A stretch of 64,000 bases of DNA from positions 1 through 64,000 of the forward strand of contig RPFO01002047.1 in assembly GCA_009746045.1 (NCBI GenBank), in the 5' to 3' direction. A model generated the notes under the pieces. It was not told the DNA's origin. It saw nothing but the letters and a program-made list of their open reading frames with translations, and did no database searches. Position numbers and translations under genes: made by a program. This document shows positions 1 through 11,352 of the stretch, one piece after another (position 1 is the first letter of the stretch; every line of letters begins with the position of its first letter). Origin of the DNA: Mesostigma viride (taxonomy: Eukaryota > Streptophyta > Mesostigmatophyceae > Mesostigmatales > Mesostigmataceae).

Positions 1-103
1 TCTGCGGCCTCGGGTCCGACGCGGCCCCTGTTGTACCGGCACCTTCTGCACCTGCGCCGGTTCCTACCCCTTCGTCGGCCCCTGCCCTTCGGCCCCGCGG
101 TCT

Positions 104-1110
104 TTGGCTGCGGTTGTTCGGTCCAGTGGCTCTGACCCGCGCGTCACCCGCGCTGCCGATTCCCTTCGGGAGTTGTCAGAGGGCGATCGGGATCGGGCCC
201 CTTCTGTGGTGCATGCGACCCCGGAGTCGCGCGACGCGCCTGTCTTCGGGTATGGTATGTCTGCGCTCGCTTGCCGCCAGTGTGACCTGCCGCGCGCCTC
301 CGCCGAGCTGGCCATTTCGCCCATGTCCTACGGGTTCTCCCAGGTGTGTCGGGCGCCGCGGGACCGTAACCTACCAGTTGAGACTGATCGGCCTCCTTTC
401 GACATGGTTATTTTGGCTGATCCGGTGTTCCAGGGTGAGATCCTGGTTCGGCGCGTCCTGTACCGCTGGGCGCGACGCCACAATGACTTGGACACCTACG
501 GCGGGTTCCAGTGGGCCTACCCTCCGCCTCTGGGCATTATGGCCTCAGATGCTCTTACGGTAGATTTTCCTGCGGTGCCGGGTGCCACGTATAGCACCGT
601 CCTACAGCCCATCCTAGAGTGGGATGCCCGTCGTCCAGCGCCCATCCCGGGCCAGGGTTTGGACTCTCGGGGTCATCCTCCTCCCCGGGCTAGCGACTAC
701 CTTGAGACGTTCGGGTCGCGACAGTGTGCCGCCGGTGGCGTTCCCGCGAGATTCGGCACATCCGGTTGTGGCCGTCCAACGTGGAGCCCCTGGTAGATCT
801 GTTTTTCCCGACGGGTATGCGCCCTCGGATCCGGTACCATCGCCTGCTCCTTCGGGCTCTCTGCCTGATCGCGGTAGAGCCTTTCCTACGCCTCTTTGCC
901 TGCGGTTTCCTGGACTGGGCCCGGGGCCAGGTCGTTCTTACACAGCATAGGTACTACTGGGCCTTCCTGGGACTTTTCCCTGACGGCGTGTGGGCCGATG
1001 TTTTCCTCACTGTAGATAGGCACGACAATGCTGAGGATGTGTCTCACTACCAGGCTTACCTGGATGTCCTGCTGGCCTCCCGTGGTACCTACCAGACGGA
1101 TGGCCATTAG
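104..1110 (+). pseudogene. Unrecognised ORF remnant, frameshifted, probably of a mobile element
   Basis: Two plus-strand reading frames overlap here: 104-796 and 724-1110. The first holds a plausible globular stretch around 330-640, including 'NLPVETDRPPFDMVILADP'. The second reads to a stop at 1108-1110 through a hydrophobic, aromatic-rich end. They lie in different frames, and the Pro/Ala-rich reading at 1-100 is in a third, so the gene looks broken by small indels rather than intact. I do not recognise the family and see no RT, integrase or transposase motif. A G-rich, PPT-like tract and a probable LTR follow at 1466-2051, so this may be the 3' coding end of an LTR element running in from the left. 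That is inference. Confidence 0.3.
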
Positions 1111-1478
1111 ATAGAGGGCCTTAGGCCCGACCTGAGGGTGTTGTCCCTCCGGTATGTAGAGTCGCCCTCATGTTCTGGCCAGTTGACTGGTCGTTCTTGG
1201 TCCTTGGTGCTGATGGGTTTACTCTGTGTGTCCTGCCCAGTGCCGTTCCCCCCGGCAAGGACTTTGTTCCAGGCAGTTAGGGGAACCTACCACCAGGCTT
1301 GGTGCTGGCTAACCCTACACCTCCAGGCGTGGTGGTGGAGACCGTGTGAACTATTGGTGCCTTGTATCTTGGATGGCCTGCTGACTGTGTTAGTGTGTGC
1401 TGGGTGCATTAGGTTTCCTACCCCTTGTTTCCTCCCTGTGCGTAGGGAGAGGGCTCCCTACCTTTGTGGGGGGGGAGG
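1111..1478 (+). other. Non-coding stretch ending in a polypurine-tract-like G run
   Basis: No convincing gene is visible. The stretch ends in a run of G and A at about 1468-1478 directly before a TGTTACG terminus, which is where a polypurine tract lies relative to a 3' LTR. Nothing else stands out. Confidence 0.3.
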
Positions 1479-2051
1479 TGTTACGTCGCGTAACAATTCG
1501 TTGTAGTTACGGACGTAAATTAGGTCTTTTGCCTCGGTTGTCCCTAGGTTTACGTTTAGGCTCCTACCGGGACATTATTGTCCTCGTAACAGTACTGTGG
1601 TACATTGGGTGCTGTTGGGCGCCGCGCCGCGTACTTTACTAGTGGTCCTTATCCTGTGGTAGAATGTAGTGGACCAGCGTGCATCAGTAGATGTAGTGGA
1701 CCAGCGTGCATCTGTAGGCGAGGGCCATGTCGGCCCGAGCGTGTTGGACCGTTGGTGACCATTTATGCGCGTCCTACCCTTTGTGTGTGCACTCGGCGTG
1801 TGTTAAATGAATTGACACATTTAGGCTTGGGTCACGGCAGTGTAGTTGTGTTTCCTTCCTCTATTCCTGGAGTAAACGGGTTTTGATAAATGGTCGTATG
1901 GCGTATTATAGTAACACTTACGTTAATGCATTGAGATCAGCTCCGTCACGTTCGTCTTTCGCCAGAGGGTTGAGTAGAGGAGGCCTGACCAGTTTAGGTA
2001 GTATCAGGCCCATTAGAGGTAGAGGCGGAGGTAGATATCCGCGGCGTAACA
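1479..2051 (+). repeat. Probable LTR (solo or 3' LTR) of an unidentified LTR retroelement
   Basis: The segment starts TGTTACGTCGCG and ends CGCGGCGTAACA. It therefore has TG...CA termini with a nearly perfect 12-bp inverted match, and a polypurine-like tract touches its left end. A 22-bp direct repeat lies inside (1664-1685 and 1691-1712). No second copy and no target duplication were found, so a 573-bp MITE-like element is an alternative. Confidence 0.35.
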
Positions 2052-2060
2052 ACAAGACAG

Positions 2061-2882
2061 GTGGAGCAGTACTTGGACCATCGTAAATGTGCCCCTGAAC
2101 AGTGCGAGTGGTGTAAATCCTTGTACACAGCCATGAAGGCCCTCGACCAGACAGTGGTGGAGGAGGGTGAACTAGTACCCGAGAGTATGGTAGAGTTGGC
2201 CCTGGACTGTCTGCCCCCCAGTCTTTGTGAGATTGGTTCACCCATGGTGGCTTATATTATGCACACCGTCTTTGCAGTGTACCCGTGGCCTTCGTTTGAC
2301 ATGAGGCCGGTGGAGGGCCAGGACCTGATGGCAGCTCTGCCCAGTGATCTGAGACTCGCCTTTGCAGAGCTCCAGCCAGTTGGTTATTCCCAGACCTATA
2401 CTGAGCTGCTTGAGCAAGCTGTCCAGCAGGGAGAGTTTGACATGACTCCGTCGTCCAGCTGCTCTGTGATGTCATGTTTTCCACACAAGGACAGCACGGT
2501 CTTCGTGGGGCTGCAGTTACCAAAGTTCCCTAACGAGCTGAGAGCCAGGCTCACGCCCTTGAGAGTGCTGGTACCCATCTTGGGGGCCAGGTGGGGGCCT
2601 ATCAAGGCCTTTCTACAGCTGTGGTGGGCCTATAGCAGCTGGCTATGTCGCCATAAGACTGCCAGTGGCTGGGTCTTTGACCCCCTCCGACAAGCTGTGG
2701 TTACTCTGGCCTATCCTGCCCAGTGCAGTAGGTTTTCAGCTGAGTTGGGCAAGGCTGCTGAGACCTGCATGGCTATTCAGGTCAGCAGGAACTGGCCAGA
2801 TCTGGTGTCCATGGTGGAGCATTTCCCAGTGTTTGGAACGAGGGGAAAGGACACGAAGAAGGGGGATTGGTTCACTTTGTGA
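2061..2882 (+). CDS. Hypothetical protein, 273 residues, unrecognised
   Basis: An open plus-strand frame starts with MEQYLDHRKC and ends in GDWFTL. The composition looks protein-like: Cys pairs near the N-terminus (CAPEQCEWC), several Trp-rich hydrophobic segments in the middle (WGPIKAFLQLWWAYSSWLC) and a basic tail. No catalytic motif is recognisable. A short Arg/Gly-rich ORF (1883-2086) overlaps its start in another frame. The ORF lies between a probable LTR and the insertion site of the large gypsy element, so it may belong to older mobile DNA, perhaps the element whose 3' LTR is at 29214-29917 on the other side. Function unknown. Confidence 0.4.
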   Translation: MEQYLDHRKCAPEQCEWCKSLYTAMKALDQTVVEEGELVPESMVELALDCLPPSLCEIGSPMVAYIMHTVFAVYPWPSFDMRPVEGQDLMAALPSDLRLAFAELQPVGYSQTYTELLEQAVQQGEFDMTPSSSCSVMSCFPHKDSTVFVGLQLPKFPNELRARLTPLRVLVPILGARWGPIKAFLQLWWAYSSWLCRHKTASGWVFDPLRQAVVTLAYPAQCSRFSAELGKAAETCMAIQVSRNWPDLVSMVEHFPVFGTRGKDTKKGDWFTL

Positions 2883-2928
2883 AGGGTTTCCAGGATGGTT
2901 GAAGATGGGCTGTGGAGTGAGGTGGGGA

Positions 2929-2932
2929 TCCA
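2929..2932. other. Target-site duplication TCCA, left copy
   Basis: TCCA directly precedes the TG terminus of the gypsy element at 2933, and the same TCCA directly follows its other end at 28879-28882. Four to six base pairs is the usual duplication size for Ty3-type DDE integrases. Confidence 0.7.
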
Positions 2933-3074
2933 TGTCGCGTCTGCGTGCCACAATCTCCGGCGCCACCATGGCGGCTGGCCACTCAGCTTAATTTGGTAAA
3001 ACCCAAATGAGCTGAGCTGACGTGCCTGCCTTAACTGCATGCCCTGTGGGGTGGGCGAGGACCTGTCCCATGAT
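2933..3074 (-). repeat. Terminal repeat segment 'X', outer copy (142 bp)
   Basis: Identical by eye to 4328-4469 in the same orientation. It forms the extreme 3' end of the integrated gypsy element, ends (minus strand) in GCGACA and abuts the target duplication. No copy of X exists at the other end of the element. Confidence 0.85.
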
Positions 3075-4325
3075 TAATGAAAAGAGGGCTCTCAGCCGAG
3101 GACAAGGAACTGTCCCTCGTGCCTGATGACCACCTTCTTGATCCCCTTGTGTACCGTCGCGTGCCGCGTTTGAATATCCTTGCTGGGGCGTTAGCTAGAC
3201 GCTCCAACTACTCTAATTGCGACAATATGATGGTGCAAGAGGGTGCTTTTGCCTCCCCTGCTATAGAACAATGCTTTCACAACACACACTTTGCACAGTC
3301 TGATGATGAAGCCGCACATGCGGAATTTATTGAGAAAGTTAATACAATTACAACACGTTGATAGTCTCAATATCGATGCACTCCATGCTCACGAGCCCGC
3401 AGTTAGGCAGCGCTCCATGACATGCTACCGGCCTTGCTCCCAAGGAAAGGGAGAAACACGAAGGCCACTAACGAGAGACTCGAAGAGACTACACGCTGCG
3501 TGAGAGTCCTCTTCGACTATGAACCAAACCATTCGTCATGCCACACGCATGACACACGCCACACTTGTCAGTCCAGCCAGGAATGCCAAAACTATCTTGC
3601 TGCCTGAACCATGCAAATAGAAACCGCATTCCAGTTGCCGTCCTGGCTTTCTACCACACATGCCAACAAAAGCAGGAAGGCATCCCGACAAATCTAAATT
3701 GCTACCCTGTTGCCGATCTCATCTCCTAGAGGCTCCGGCATTTCTGTCCCTGGGAATGTCCGACATTGAGTCACGTCCAGCAAGGTCGAAGCATAATATC
3801 CTTCAGACAATCTGCACGCTCACACCTTGCGTGTGAGTGGCCCAGCAAACATTGCGTCTAATCGTTCCTTTCTAGAAGAAATCCCTTTGTAGGGCTGCCA
3901 GCGATTTCGCATTCATTCCAGCGATCTGGCTCCGCACCGCAAATTGTCCTTTTCCATTTTCTGTCCAGTCCTCATAACGTTGACCCGCTATTCTACACCA
4001 CAAAGACACCTGGCCTGTCAATAGCCTCGGCGCTGTTGAAGTCCAGCAGTCCAGCTTCAGCTCCAGCTGTCCACTAACACGCGTATGATCCTCTCGACGC
4101 TGCGCACTTGTGCTGCCGTCCGCTCAAGTCAGTGCTGCGCGCCCAGCTGTGCCTGGCCCGGCGCGCGTGCACGTACACTTTCGTCCGCTCTTATGCTGCA
4201 AGTGCTAGTGTCCCCCCCGGTCACTAGCCTTTGTCGAAAATGCGTAGAAAACAAATTCCTTGCGCACGTCACCGGTCTTGTGCATAGTGGGCGCCGCCCG
4301 GATGACATAGCTCGCGTCCGTGACA
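3075..4325 (-). repeat. Long terminal repeat core, 3' copy (1251 bp)
   Basis: Near-identical to 27623-28878. Differences seen: a 4-bp gap near 3545, one base in a C run near 4214, and two substitutions. It is flanked on both sides by segment X, which makes the order B1-A2-B2 at this end. It also contains the 13-nt putative self-primer sequence (3479-3491). ORFs in it, such as 3077-3361, are duplicated with the repeat and are not taken as genes. Confidence 0.85.
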
Positions 4326-4327
4326 GC

Positions 4328-4469
4328 TGTCGCGTCTGCGTGCCACAATCTCCGGCGCCACCATGGCGGCTGGCCACTCAGCTTAATTTGGTAAAACCCA
4401 AATGAGCTGAGCTGACGTGCCTGCCTTAACTGCATGCCCTGTGGGGTGGGCGAGGACCTGTCCCATGAT
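4328..4469 (-). repeat. Terminal repeat segment 'X', inner copy (142 bp)
   Basis: Lies between the polypurine tract and the repeat core. It is joined to the core by the dinucleotide GC, giving the perfect palindrome GACAGCTGTC at 4322-4331. Read from the polypurine tract, X would be the start of the true LTR (X plus core, about 1.39 kb). Confidence 0.8.
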
Positions 4470-4479
4470 TCCCCCCCTC
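4469..4479 (-). promoter_or_regulatory. Polypurine tract (plus-strand primer) of the gypsy element
   Basis: The minus strand reads GAGGGGGGGAA immediately upstream of segment X and 18-28 bp past the end of the pol ORF. This is the expected position and composition for the RNase H-resistant primer of plus-strand DNA synthesis. Confidence 0.7.
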
Positions 4480-4496
4480 GCTGGCGACCGGCCCCA

Positions 4497-7400
4497 TCAC
4501 GAAGACAGCGATCGTACCAAGACAAGGGCAGCGGTGACCGCAGTCAAGCTGCGGGAGGTAAACTGCGCAGCGGTGCACACTGGACAAAACCAATCCCCCT
4601 CCGGAATGCTGGTGACCACTGGCTGCAAGCACTGCATGTGCCAACCACAGTTACACTGATCACACAATAACATGGACTCCGCCTGATCGACCCGGTGACA
4701 AACCTGACACTGGGCGTCCTTGACTCGGCGAGACGTGTGCGGTTGGAGGTCGTGGACCAAATTGGGCAGCGAGCAGGGACTGAGATTGCTGAGGTTGTCA
4801 GTCGTACGGCTCCCGTCGGCGCCCTCCAAAATTGCCACTCCCGATGGTTTGATAGCCACAATGCGCAAAATGGTGGGCCCCGCCTCCACATCCAAAGTGT
4901 GCTTCAGCTGAGTGCGCAGGAAAACATACTGCCCTGGCCTAAACCGCAGCTGGCGAGCCATGTATGCGCCCCCCCGGCGCTGAGCGTAACGCAGGGAGTC
5001 CCTGTGCTGAGCAATGAACAAGTTGTTCATCGCGATGGGCATGACCTTCTTAAAAGTCTCTGCCCTGGCCAGCACCTCAACCAAAAATTGCTGAGCGTTG
5101 TCGAAGGCCATGGGTTCGGGGTGCGCAACCTGTGCCTCCGTAGGCAAAAGAGGATTACGCCCGAACAGAAGGAAATACGGGGAGAAGGTAGCGAGAGACT
5201 CCTGGGGAGACATGCGATAACCCATGGCAATCCATGCCAACTCGCGATCCCACCTGGCCGACTCCGGCACCTGCAGGCTCCACTTGCGCAGCGCCTGCTT
5301 GACGGTCTGCACCAATCTCTCAGCCAAACCATTGGCCTGAGGATGCTCCCGAGAAGTGCGACGGTGATCAATAAGACATCCATCCAGCAACTCCTGGAAC
5401 TCACCCCTGAACTCACCACCCTGGTCCGTGACTACCTCCGCGGGAGCCCCAAACCTGGTGATGATGTCTGCAAAATGCTTCGCTGTGGTAGCGGCATGCT
5501 TGTCAGCAATGGGGATCAACTCAACCCATTTGCTAAAGCTCTCCACGCATACCATGACATAGAGGTTGCCGTCAGGGCTCTCCTGAAACGGCCCGCACAG
5601 ATCGACGTGCCAGCGATAAAACAAGCCCTTGATGGGAAGCGACATCAGCTCCTTGGCACCATGATCTGCGCTAAAGTTAGCCTTGGTTCGAGCACACGGG
5701 ACACAGCTGGCCACTACCTGGGCCACTGTGTGTCGCATGTTATTCCACCAATAGCTGGTCCGTACGAGGCTGAGCGTGCGATTGCCACCCAAGTGACCAT
5801 ACCGCTCGTGGTACGCCTGCACTATAGCAACGCGCTTGTCAGGCGGTGGGACGACCACCCTACGCTTGCCCAACAGCTTGTACAAAACCCCATCTTCCCA
5901 ACCATAGGTTGCAGCCCTGTGCTGCACCCTGTTCAACTCCGTCGCCTTCTGAGCAGGAGTCCAATCGACTGGAGTAGGAGTCAAGACAGCACCCTGCACT
6001 TGCTCCAAAACTCGACCATCTAGCCAGATATCAGCGGTGTAGCAATCAGCAAGAGAGCTACGCGCTAAGAGAGCCTGCACAGCGATCAGCTGCTGCAGAG
6101 AAGGATCAATGTCAAAGGACAGAGACCTACCCTCTTCCATAGCGCACACAGCTTTGGATGGCGTGAATGGCGACGGCCGCACCGGGTCGTCGCTGATGCC
6201 GAAGTCCGCCACAGAGTACTCGACACTGCGCCACCACGCCTCCTCCTCATCGTCGGCCGCATACCCAGCAGCGTTCACAAAGACCACAGAACCAGACGAG
6301 CCCTCGGCACCCATGGCCCGGGCTCCAGTGTGGTCAACAGTGGTAGGCATGGCGTATCGGGATAGCACATCGGCGTTGACATGGTCCTTGCCGGCCCGAT
6401 GCACAATGGTCATGTGGTACTCCTGGATAATCATGGCCCATCGGGCGAGCTTACCCGTCAGGTTGGTGTTGGTCATTAGCCACTGAAGCGGCTGGTGGTC
6501 TGTCACCAGAGTAAACACGCGCCCAAATAAATACGGGCGAAAGTGCTTGATGGCCCACACCACAGCCAGTGCCTCCCCCTCATAGGAAGAATACCGGCTC
6601 TCCGCTGGGTTGTTGCTGCGACTAGCATAAGCAATAACGTGCTCGCGCCCATCACCATCCTTTTGCGCCAAGACCGCACCCAGTCCTACCTTGGACCAGT
6701 CGGTATATAACACAAATGGCAAAGCATAGTCAGGGGCGCGCAGAATCGGTGCCGACGTGAGCTCCTGCTTGATTGTCTCGATGGCGCGTTGCTGTGCGGG
6801 ACCCCACGCCCACACGCACCCCTTCTTGAGTAACTCGGTCAAGGGCTTCACCTTGCTGCTGAAGTTCTCAATGTAACCTCGGTAATAGCCAGCCAAACCC
6901 AAATACGCCCGCACCCCTGAGACATCCGTGGGTACGGCGGCCTGCGCAATGGATTCGACCTTGGCGGCATCAGGCGTCCGGCCACCCGGCACAATCTGAT
7001 GACCAAGGAATGAGAGGGTCCGCTGGGCGAACTTGCACTTCTCAGGGTGCAGCCGCATATTATGCTCCTCGAGAGCCAAGCGAACCTGCTCCAAGTGCGC
7101 CAGGTGCTCCTCAAATGTCGCGCTAAAGACGATTACATCATCAATGTAACAAGCGGCGAAAGGAAGACCTGCAAGCACTTTGTCCATAGCTCGTTGGAAA
7201 ACAGCACTAGCGTTGCGGTGCCCAAAGGGCATGCGCACCCACTCATACAAATTGCCGCCCCCCAGAATGCAAGCTTCCGCTGATCCTCCGGCGCAACTGC
7301 GATCTGATGAAAGCCGCTACGCAGGTCCAGCGAGGACACAAACTTCACATGAGGAGATATCTTATCCAGGACATCATCCACACGTGGCATGGGGTAACGG

Positions 7401-8033
7401 TCCACGGGTGTGTGTGCATTCAGCAACCGCAGATCGGTGGCCATGCGCATACCCGTCCATGCCCCGGTGATAGCGTCCTTCTTGGGCGCAACGACAACGG
7501 CAGCAGCATAGCTGGAGGAAGATTGCCTGATGATACCGGCATCCTCTAACTCCTTGCATTGCTCGGCTACAAAATCCAACTCGGCCTGACTCAGGCGATG
7601 CTGGCGTCGGAACAAAGGAGTGTCAGTGTCCAATGGAACACGCATGGTCCCACCATTGAAACACCCCAGTTCATCACTTGTGAAAGCGAAGGCCCCCCTT
7701 GCAGTGCCTAGCCACTTTAGCATGGCTGAGCGCTGCGCATCAGAAAGGTGTTCGCCAATAGCCCAGGGGTGCGTATCCGCGGGATCACCCACAGCTACCG
7801 CATGTGCCTCAAGATGCGGCGCCCTAGCCGCATCGTCGTGGAACAAGGAAAAGGCTGCCACACCTGGTGTGACACCCACCGCCGGAGCCTCGCGTGCCGC
7901 CGGTGTATTACCCGATGCAGCGTGGGCTCGCCGGCCAGCACGGTGCTGGTCAGCAGGGCGGTCATGAGAATGATAGTCCACACCTGTCGCAGACGCCACC
8001 CCCATGCTGATGAAGTCCCCGTCGCTGCAGGGC
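4497..8033 (-). pseudogene. pol: Pol: reverse transcriptase, RNase H, DDE integrase and C-terminal PHD finger; one frameshift
   Basis: Two minus-strand frames (to about 7262, then 7250-4497) make one pol. The RT has 'FVSSLDLRSGFHQI' with the first catalytic Asp, then 'RMPFGHRNASAVFQRAMD', then the YIDD box 'ACYIDDVIVFSA'. RNase H follows with 'LYTDWSKVGLGAVLAQ' and a conserved Glu. The integrase has an HHCC zinc domain (YHERYGHLGG ... CVPCAR) and a DDE core ('WHVDLCGPF', 'VVTDQGGEF', 'HPQANGLAE'). After an SH3-like IN tail comes a PHD finger of C4HC3 type (CQVCHRV ... LLCDQC ... WHMQCL ... WFCPVC) where many chromoviruses carry a chromodomain. The frame breaks in a six-G run near 7262, and RT motifs continue across it. 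The start is uncertain: the RT frame is -1 relative to the upstream methyltransferase frame and is open back past 8033, so it may be translated by frameshifting. Integrase and PHD would act in the nucleus, RT and RNase H in the particle. Confidence 0.92.
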
Positions 8034-8036
8034 GCT
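8034..8036. other. Target-site duplication GCT of transposon A, left copy
   Basis: GCT precedes CCCTAGGCACACC at 8037 and recurs at 15511-15513 directly after the right terminus. Confidence 0.75.
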
Positions 8037-8154
8037 CCCTAGGCACACCTGGAATTGTACTACAACACAAGTACAAATTGACTTTTTTTCAACTTTGTTA
8101 TTTTGTACCTCCCTTAGGTCCAAAGCTAGGAGGTAAGTGTCTCATCATGTTTTG

Positions 8155-8880
8155 ACACCGGCACACCGGCACACCGGCACACCGGCACACCGGCACACCG
8201 GCACACCATAAAACTACCATTTTATGATTTTGTATGGTGTCACAAGGTAACCTAACGTCCAATACTAATGTTTAGGGTTTAGAAGCACTGCCTAACGTGG
8301 TGTGCCACTGTGCCACCGGCACACCGGCACACCGGCACACCGGCACACCGGCACACCGGCACACCGGCACACCATGCCACCATAAAACTACCATTTTATG
8401 ATTTTGTATGGTGTCACAAGGTAACCTAACGTCCAATACTAATGTTATAATGTCCACAAGCACTGCCTAACGTGGGGTGCCACTGTGCCACCGGCACACC
8501 GGCACACCGGCACACCGGCACACCATGCCACCATAAAACTACCACTTTATGATTTTGTATGGTGTCACAAGGTAACCTAACGTCCAATACTAATGTTATA
8601 ATGTCCACAAGCACTGCCTAACGTGGGGTGCCACTGTGCCACCGTGCCACCGTGCCACCGTGCCACCATGCCACCATAAAACTACCATTTTATGATTTTG
8701 TATGGTGTCACGAGGTAACATAACGTCCAATACTAATGTTATATTGCCCACAAGCACTGCCCAACGTGGGGTGCCACTGTGCCACCGTGCCACCGTGCCA
8801 CCGTGCCACCGTGCCACCGTGCCACCGTGCCACCGTGCCACCGTGCCACCGTGCCACCGTGCCACCGTGCCACCGTGACA
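8155..8880. repeat. Subterminal composite minisatellite of element A
   Basis: Blocks of 8-bp units (GGCACACC, then GTGCCACC) alternate with four copies of a ~100-bp spacer containing TTTTGTATGGTGTCAC and AACGTCCAATACTAATG. The unit changes from GGCACACC to GTGCCACC from left to right. Related spacers appear, inverted, at 23158-23905 in element B. Confidence 0.9.
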
Positions 8881-9028
8881 TTTCTTGACACACGCATCAC
8901 TCCGAAAACCCATTTTCTTCCCCTGGAAATTATTTGGAGAAGGAATAATTAATGGTCAGTTTGACCTCTAATATCTTATGATGCCATGTGGTCCAAAAAA
9001 TTTTGGGGAGTCGGCAGCATGGTAACAT

Positions 9029-10690
9029 GGTGACATTTGCTAGCAAAAAATACCGTATTTTCAGCACTTTCTGGCATGTATGCATATATAAAGACATCAA
9101 ATGAACTCAGTTGGGCCTGGGACTTTGCACATGTTCTAAACACATCCCATGCAGCATGCACACAAAGTTTCAGGCTGGTTGGATGACAAATAGGTGACAA
9201 ATGCTAGCATAAATACCCCAAATGCAGTTTTTCTTGGTTTTTCAAGGGTTTTATCACACATATGCATACATAATGACACCAATAGAGCTCAGTTGGAGCT
9301 GGAACTTTGCAATGTTGTAAACACATCCCAAGCAGCATGCACACAAAGTTTCAGGCTGGTTGGATGACAAATAGGTGACAAATGCTAGCATAAATACCCC
9401 CCAAATGCAGTTTTTCTTGGTTTTTCAAGGGTTTTATCACACATATGCATACATAATGACTCCAAATGAACTCAGTTGGGCCTGGGACTTTGCACATGTT
9501 GTAAACACATTCAATGCAGCATGCCCACAAAGTTTCAGGCTGGTTGGATGACAAATAGGTGACAAATGCTAGCATAAATACCCCCCAAATGCAGTTTTTC
9601 TTGGTTTTCCAAGGGTTTTATCACACATATGCATACATAATGACTCCAAATGAACTCAGTTGGGCCTGGGACTTTGCACATGTTGTAAACACATCCCAAG
9701 CAGCATGCCCACCAAGTTTCAGGCTGGTTGGATGACAAATAGGTGACAAATGCTAGCATAAATACCCCCCAAATGCAGTTTTTCTTGGTTTTTCAAGGGT
9801 TTTATCACACATATGCATACATAATGACTCCAAATGAACTCAGTTGGGCCTGGGACTTTGCACATGTTGTAAACACATCCCAAGCAGCATGCCCACAAAG
9901 TTTCAGGCTGGTTGGATGACAAATAGGTGACAAATGCTAGCATAAACACCCCCCAAATGCAGTTTTTCTTGGTTTTTCAAGGGTTTTATCACACATATGC
10001 ATACATAATGACTCCAAATGAACTCAGTTGGGCCTGGGACTTTGCACATGTTGTAAACACATTCAATGCAGCATGCCCACAAAGTTTCAGGCTGGTTGGA
10101 TGACAAATAGGTGACAAATGCTAGCATAAATACCCCCAAATGCAGTTTTTCTTGGTTTTTCAAGGGTTTTATCACACATATGCATACATAATGACACCAA
10201 TAGAGCTCAGTTGGAGCTGGAACTTTGCAATGTTGTAAACACATCCCAAGCAGCATGCCACAAAGTTTCAGGCTGGTTGGATGACAAATAGGTGACAAAT
10301 GCTAGCATAAATACCCCCCAAATGCAGTTTTTCTTGGTTTTCCAAGGGTTTTATCACACATATGCATACATAATGACTCCAAATGAACTCAGTTGGGCCT
10401 GGGACTTTGCACATGTTGTAAACACATCCCAAGCAGCATGCCCACAAAGTTTCAGGCTGGTTGGATGACAAATAGGTGACAAATGCTAGCATAAATACCC
10501 CCCAAATGCAGTTTTTCTTGGTTTTCCAAGGGTTCCAACACATGGGTGCCTATATCAATGAACTCAGTTAAGCCTAGAAAATTGCACAGCTCATAAAAAC
10601 ATCTATGTTAACTGCCCACAAGAAATTCAGACTGTTTGCATGACAAATAGGTGACAGATGCTAGCAAACATAGCACAAAAATGGCAGTTC
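9029..10690. repeat. 184-bp tandem satellite in element A, about nine copies
   Basis: A unit containing GCTGGTTGGATGACAAATAG and TGCAGTTTTTCTTGGTTTT recurs about every 184 bp (near 9172, 9355, 9538, 9722, 9906, 10090, 10270, 10455). The outer copies are diverged and the middle ones near-identical. The repeated minus-strand ORFs of ~74 residues are a by-product of the array. Confidence 0.9.
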
Positions 10691-10904
10691 CTAGTAATTG
10701 TTTTTCGTGGGTTTCATCCCATAGTTGAATGTCAACCCTTCCAGTTTGGGATATATAGTCAGGTTCCCAACAACACATCTAGATGATATATTATGTGATA
10801 TTGCAGGAAGGCAGACTTAGGGGCACACGCCCATGATACAACGTCAACATGTACATCAACAACACACACGTAACTTAGCTAATCATCATAATAAAAAGCA
10901 CACC
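10691..10904. other. AT-rich spacer without visible features
   Basis: Unique sequence between the satellite and the microsatellite block. No ORF or motif was recognised. Confidence 0.4.
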
Positions 10905-11102
10905 TTCCCCACCCACCCACCCACCCACCCACCCACCCACCCACCCACCCACCCACCCACCCACCCACCCACCCACCCACCCACCCACCCACCCACCCAC
11001 CCACCCACCCCCACCCACCCACCCACCCACCCACCCACCCACCCACCCACCCCACCCACCCACCCACCCACCCACCCACCCACCCACCCACCCATATAAC
11101 CA

Positions 11103-11134
<32 letters not shown>

Positions 11135-11147
11135 CACTGCCACGCAT

Positions 11148-11243
<96 letters not shown>

Positions 11244-11352
11244 GCACACACACAGTCATGCCTTCCCTCCCTCCCTCCCTCCCTCCCTCCCTCCCTCCCT
11301 CCCTCCCTCCCTCCCTCCCTCCCTCCCTCCCTCCCTCCCTCCCTCCCTCCCT
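10905..11352. repeat. Three abutting tetranucleotide tracts: (CCCA)n, (CGCA)n, (CCCT)n
   Basis: (CCCA)n at 10905-11094 is followed by (CGCA)n at 11101-11242 and (CCCT)n at 11262-11352. The C-rich strand is the same throughout. A similar train with the order (CCCT), (CCCA), (CACT/CGCA) occurs in element B at 19155-20487. Confidence 0.95.

Noticed and set aside
3077-3361. 94-residue ORF present twice (also 27625-27909)
   Set aside because: It lies inside the LTR core and is duplicated with it; no protein family likeness.
4695-6023. 442-residue plus-strand ORF
   Set aside because: Antisense shadow of the integrase/RT coding region.
8155-8880. CRISPR-like look: regular blocks with spacers (also 23158-23905)
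   Set aside because: The 'spacers' are repeated copies, the repeat unit is 8 bp, the genome is eukaryotic and no cas genes are present; it is a composite minisatellite.
9351-10543. Repeated 74-131-residue minus-strand ORFs
   Set aside because: Same ORF repeated with the 184-bp satellite; no sign of selection on the frame.
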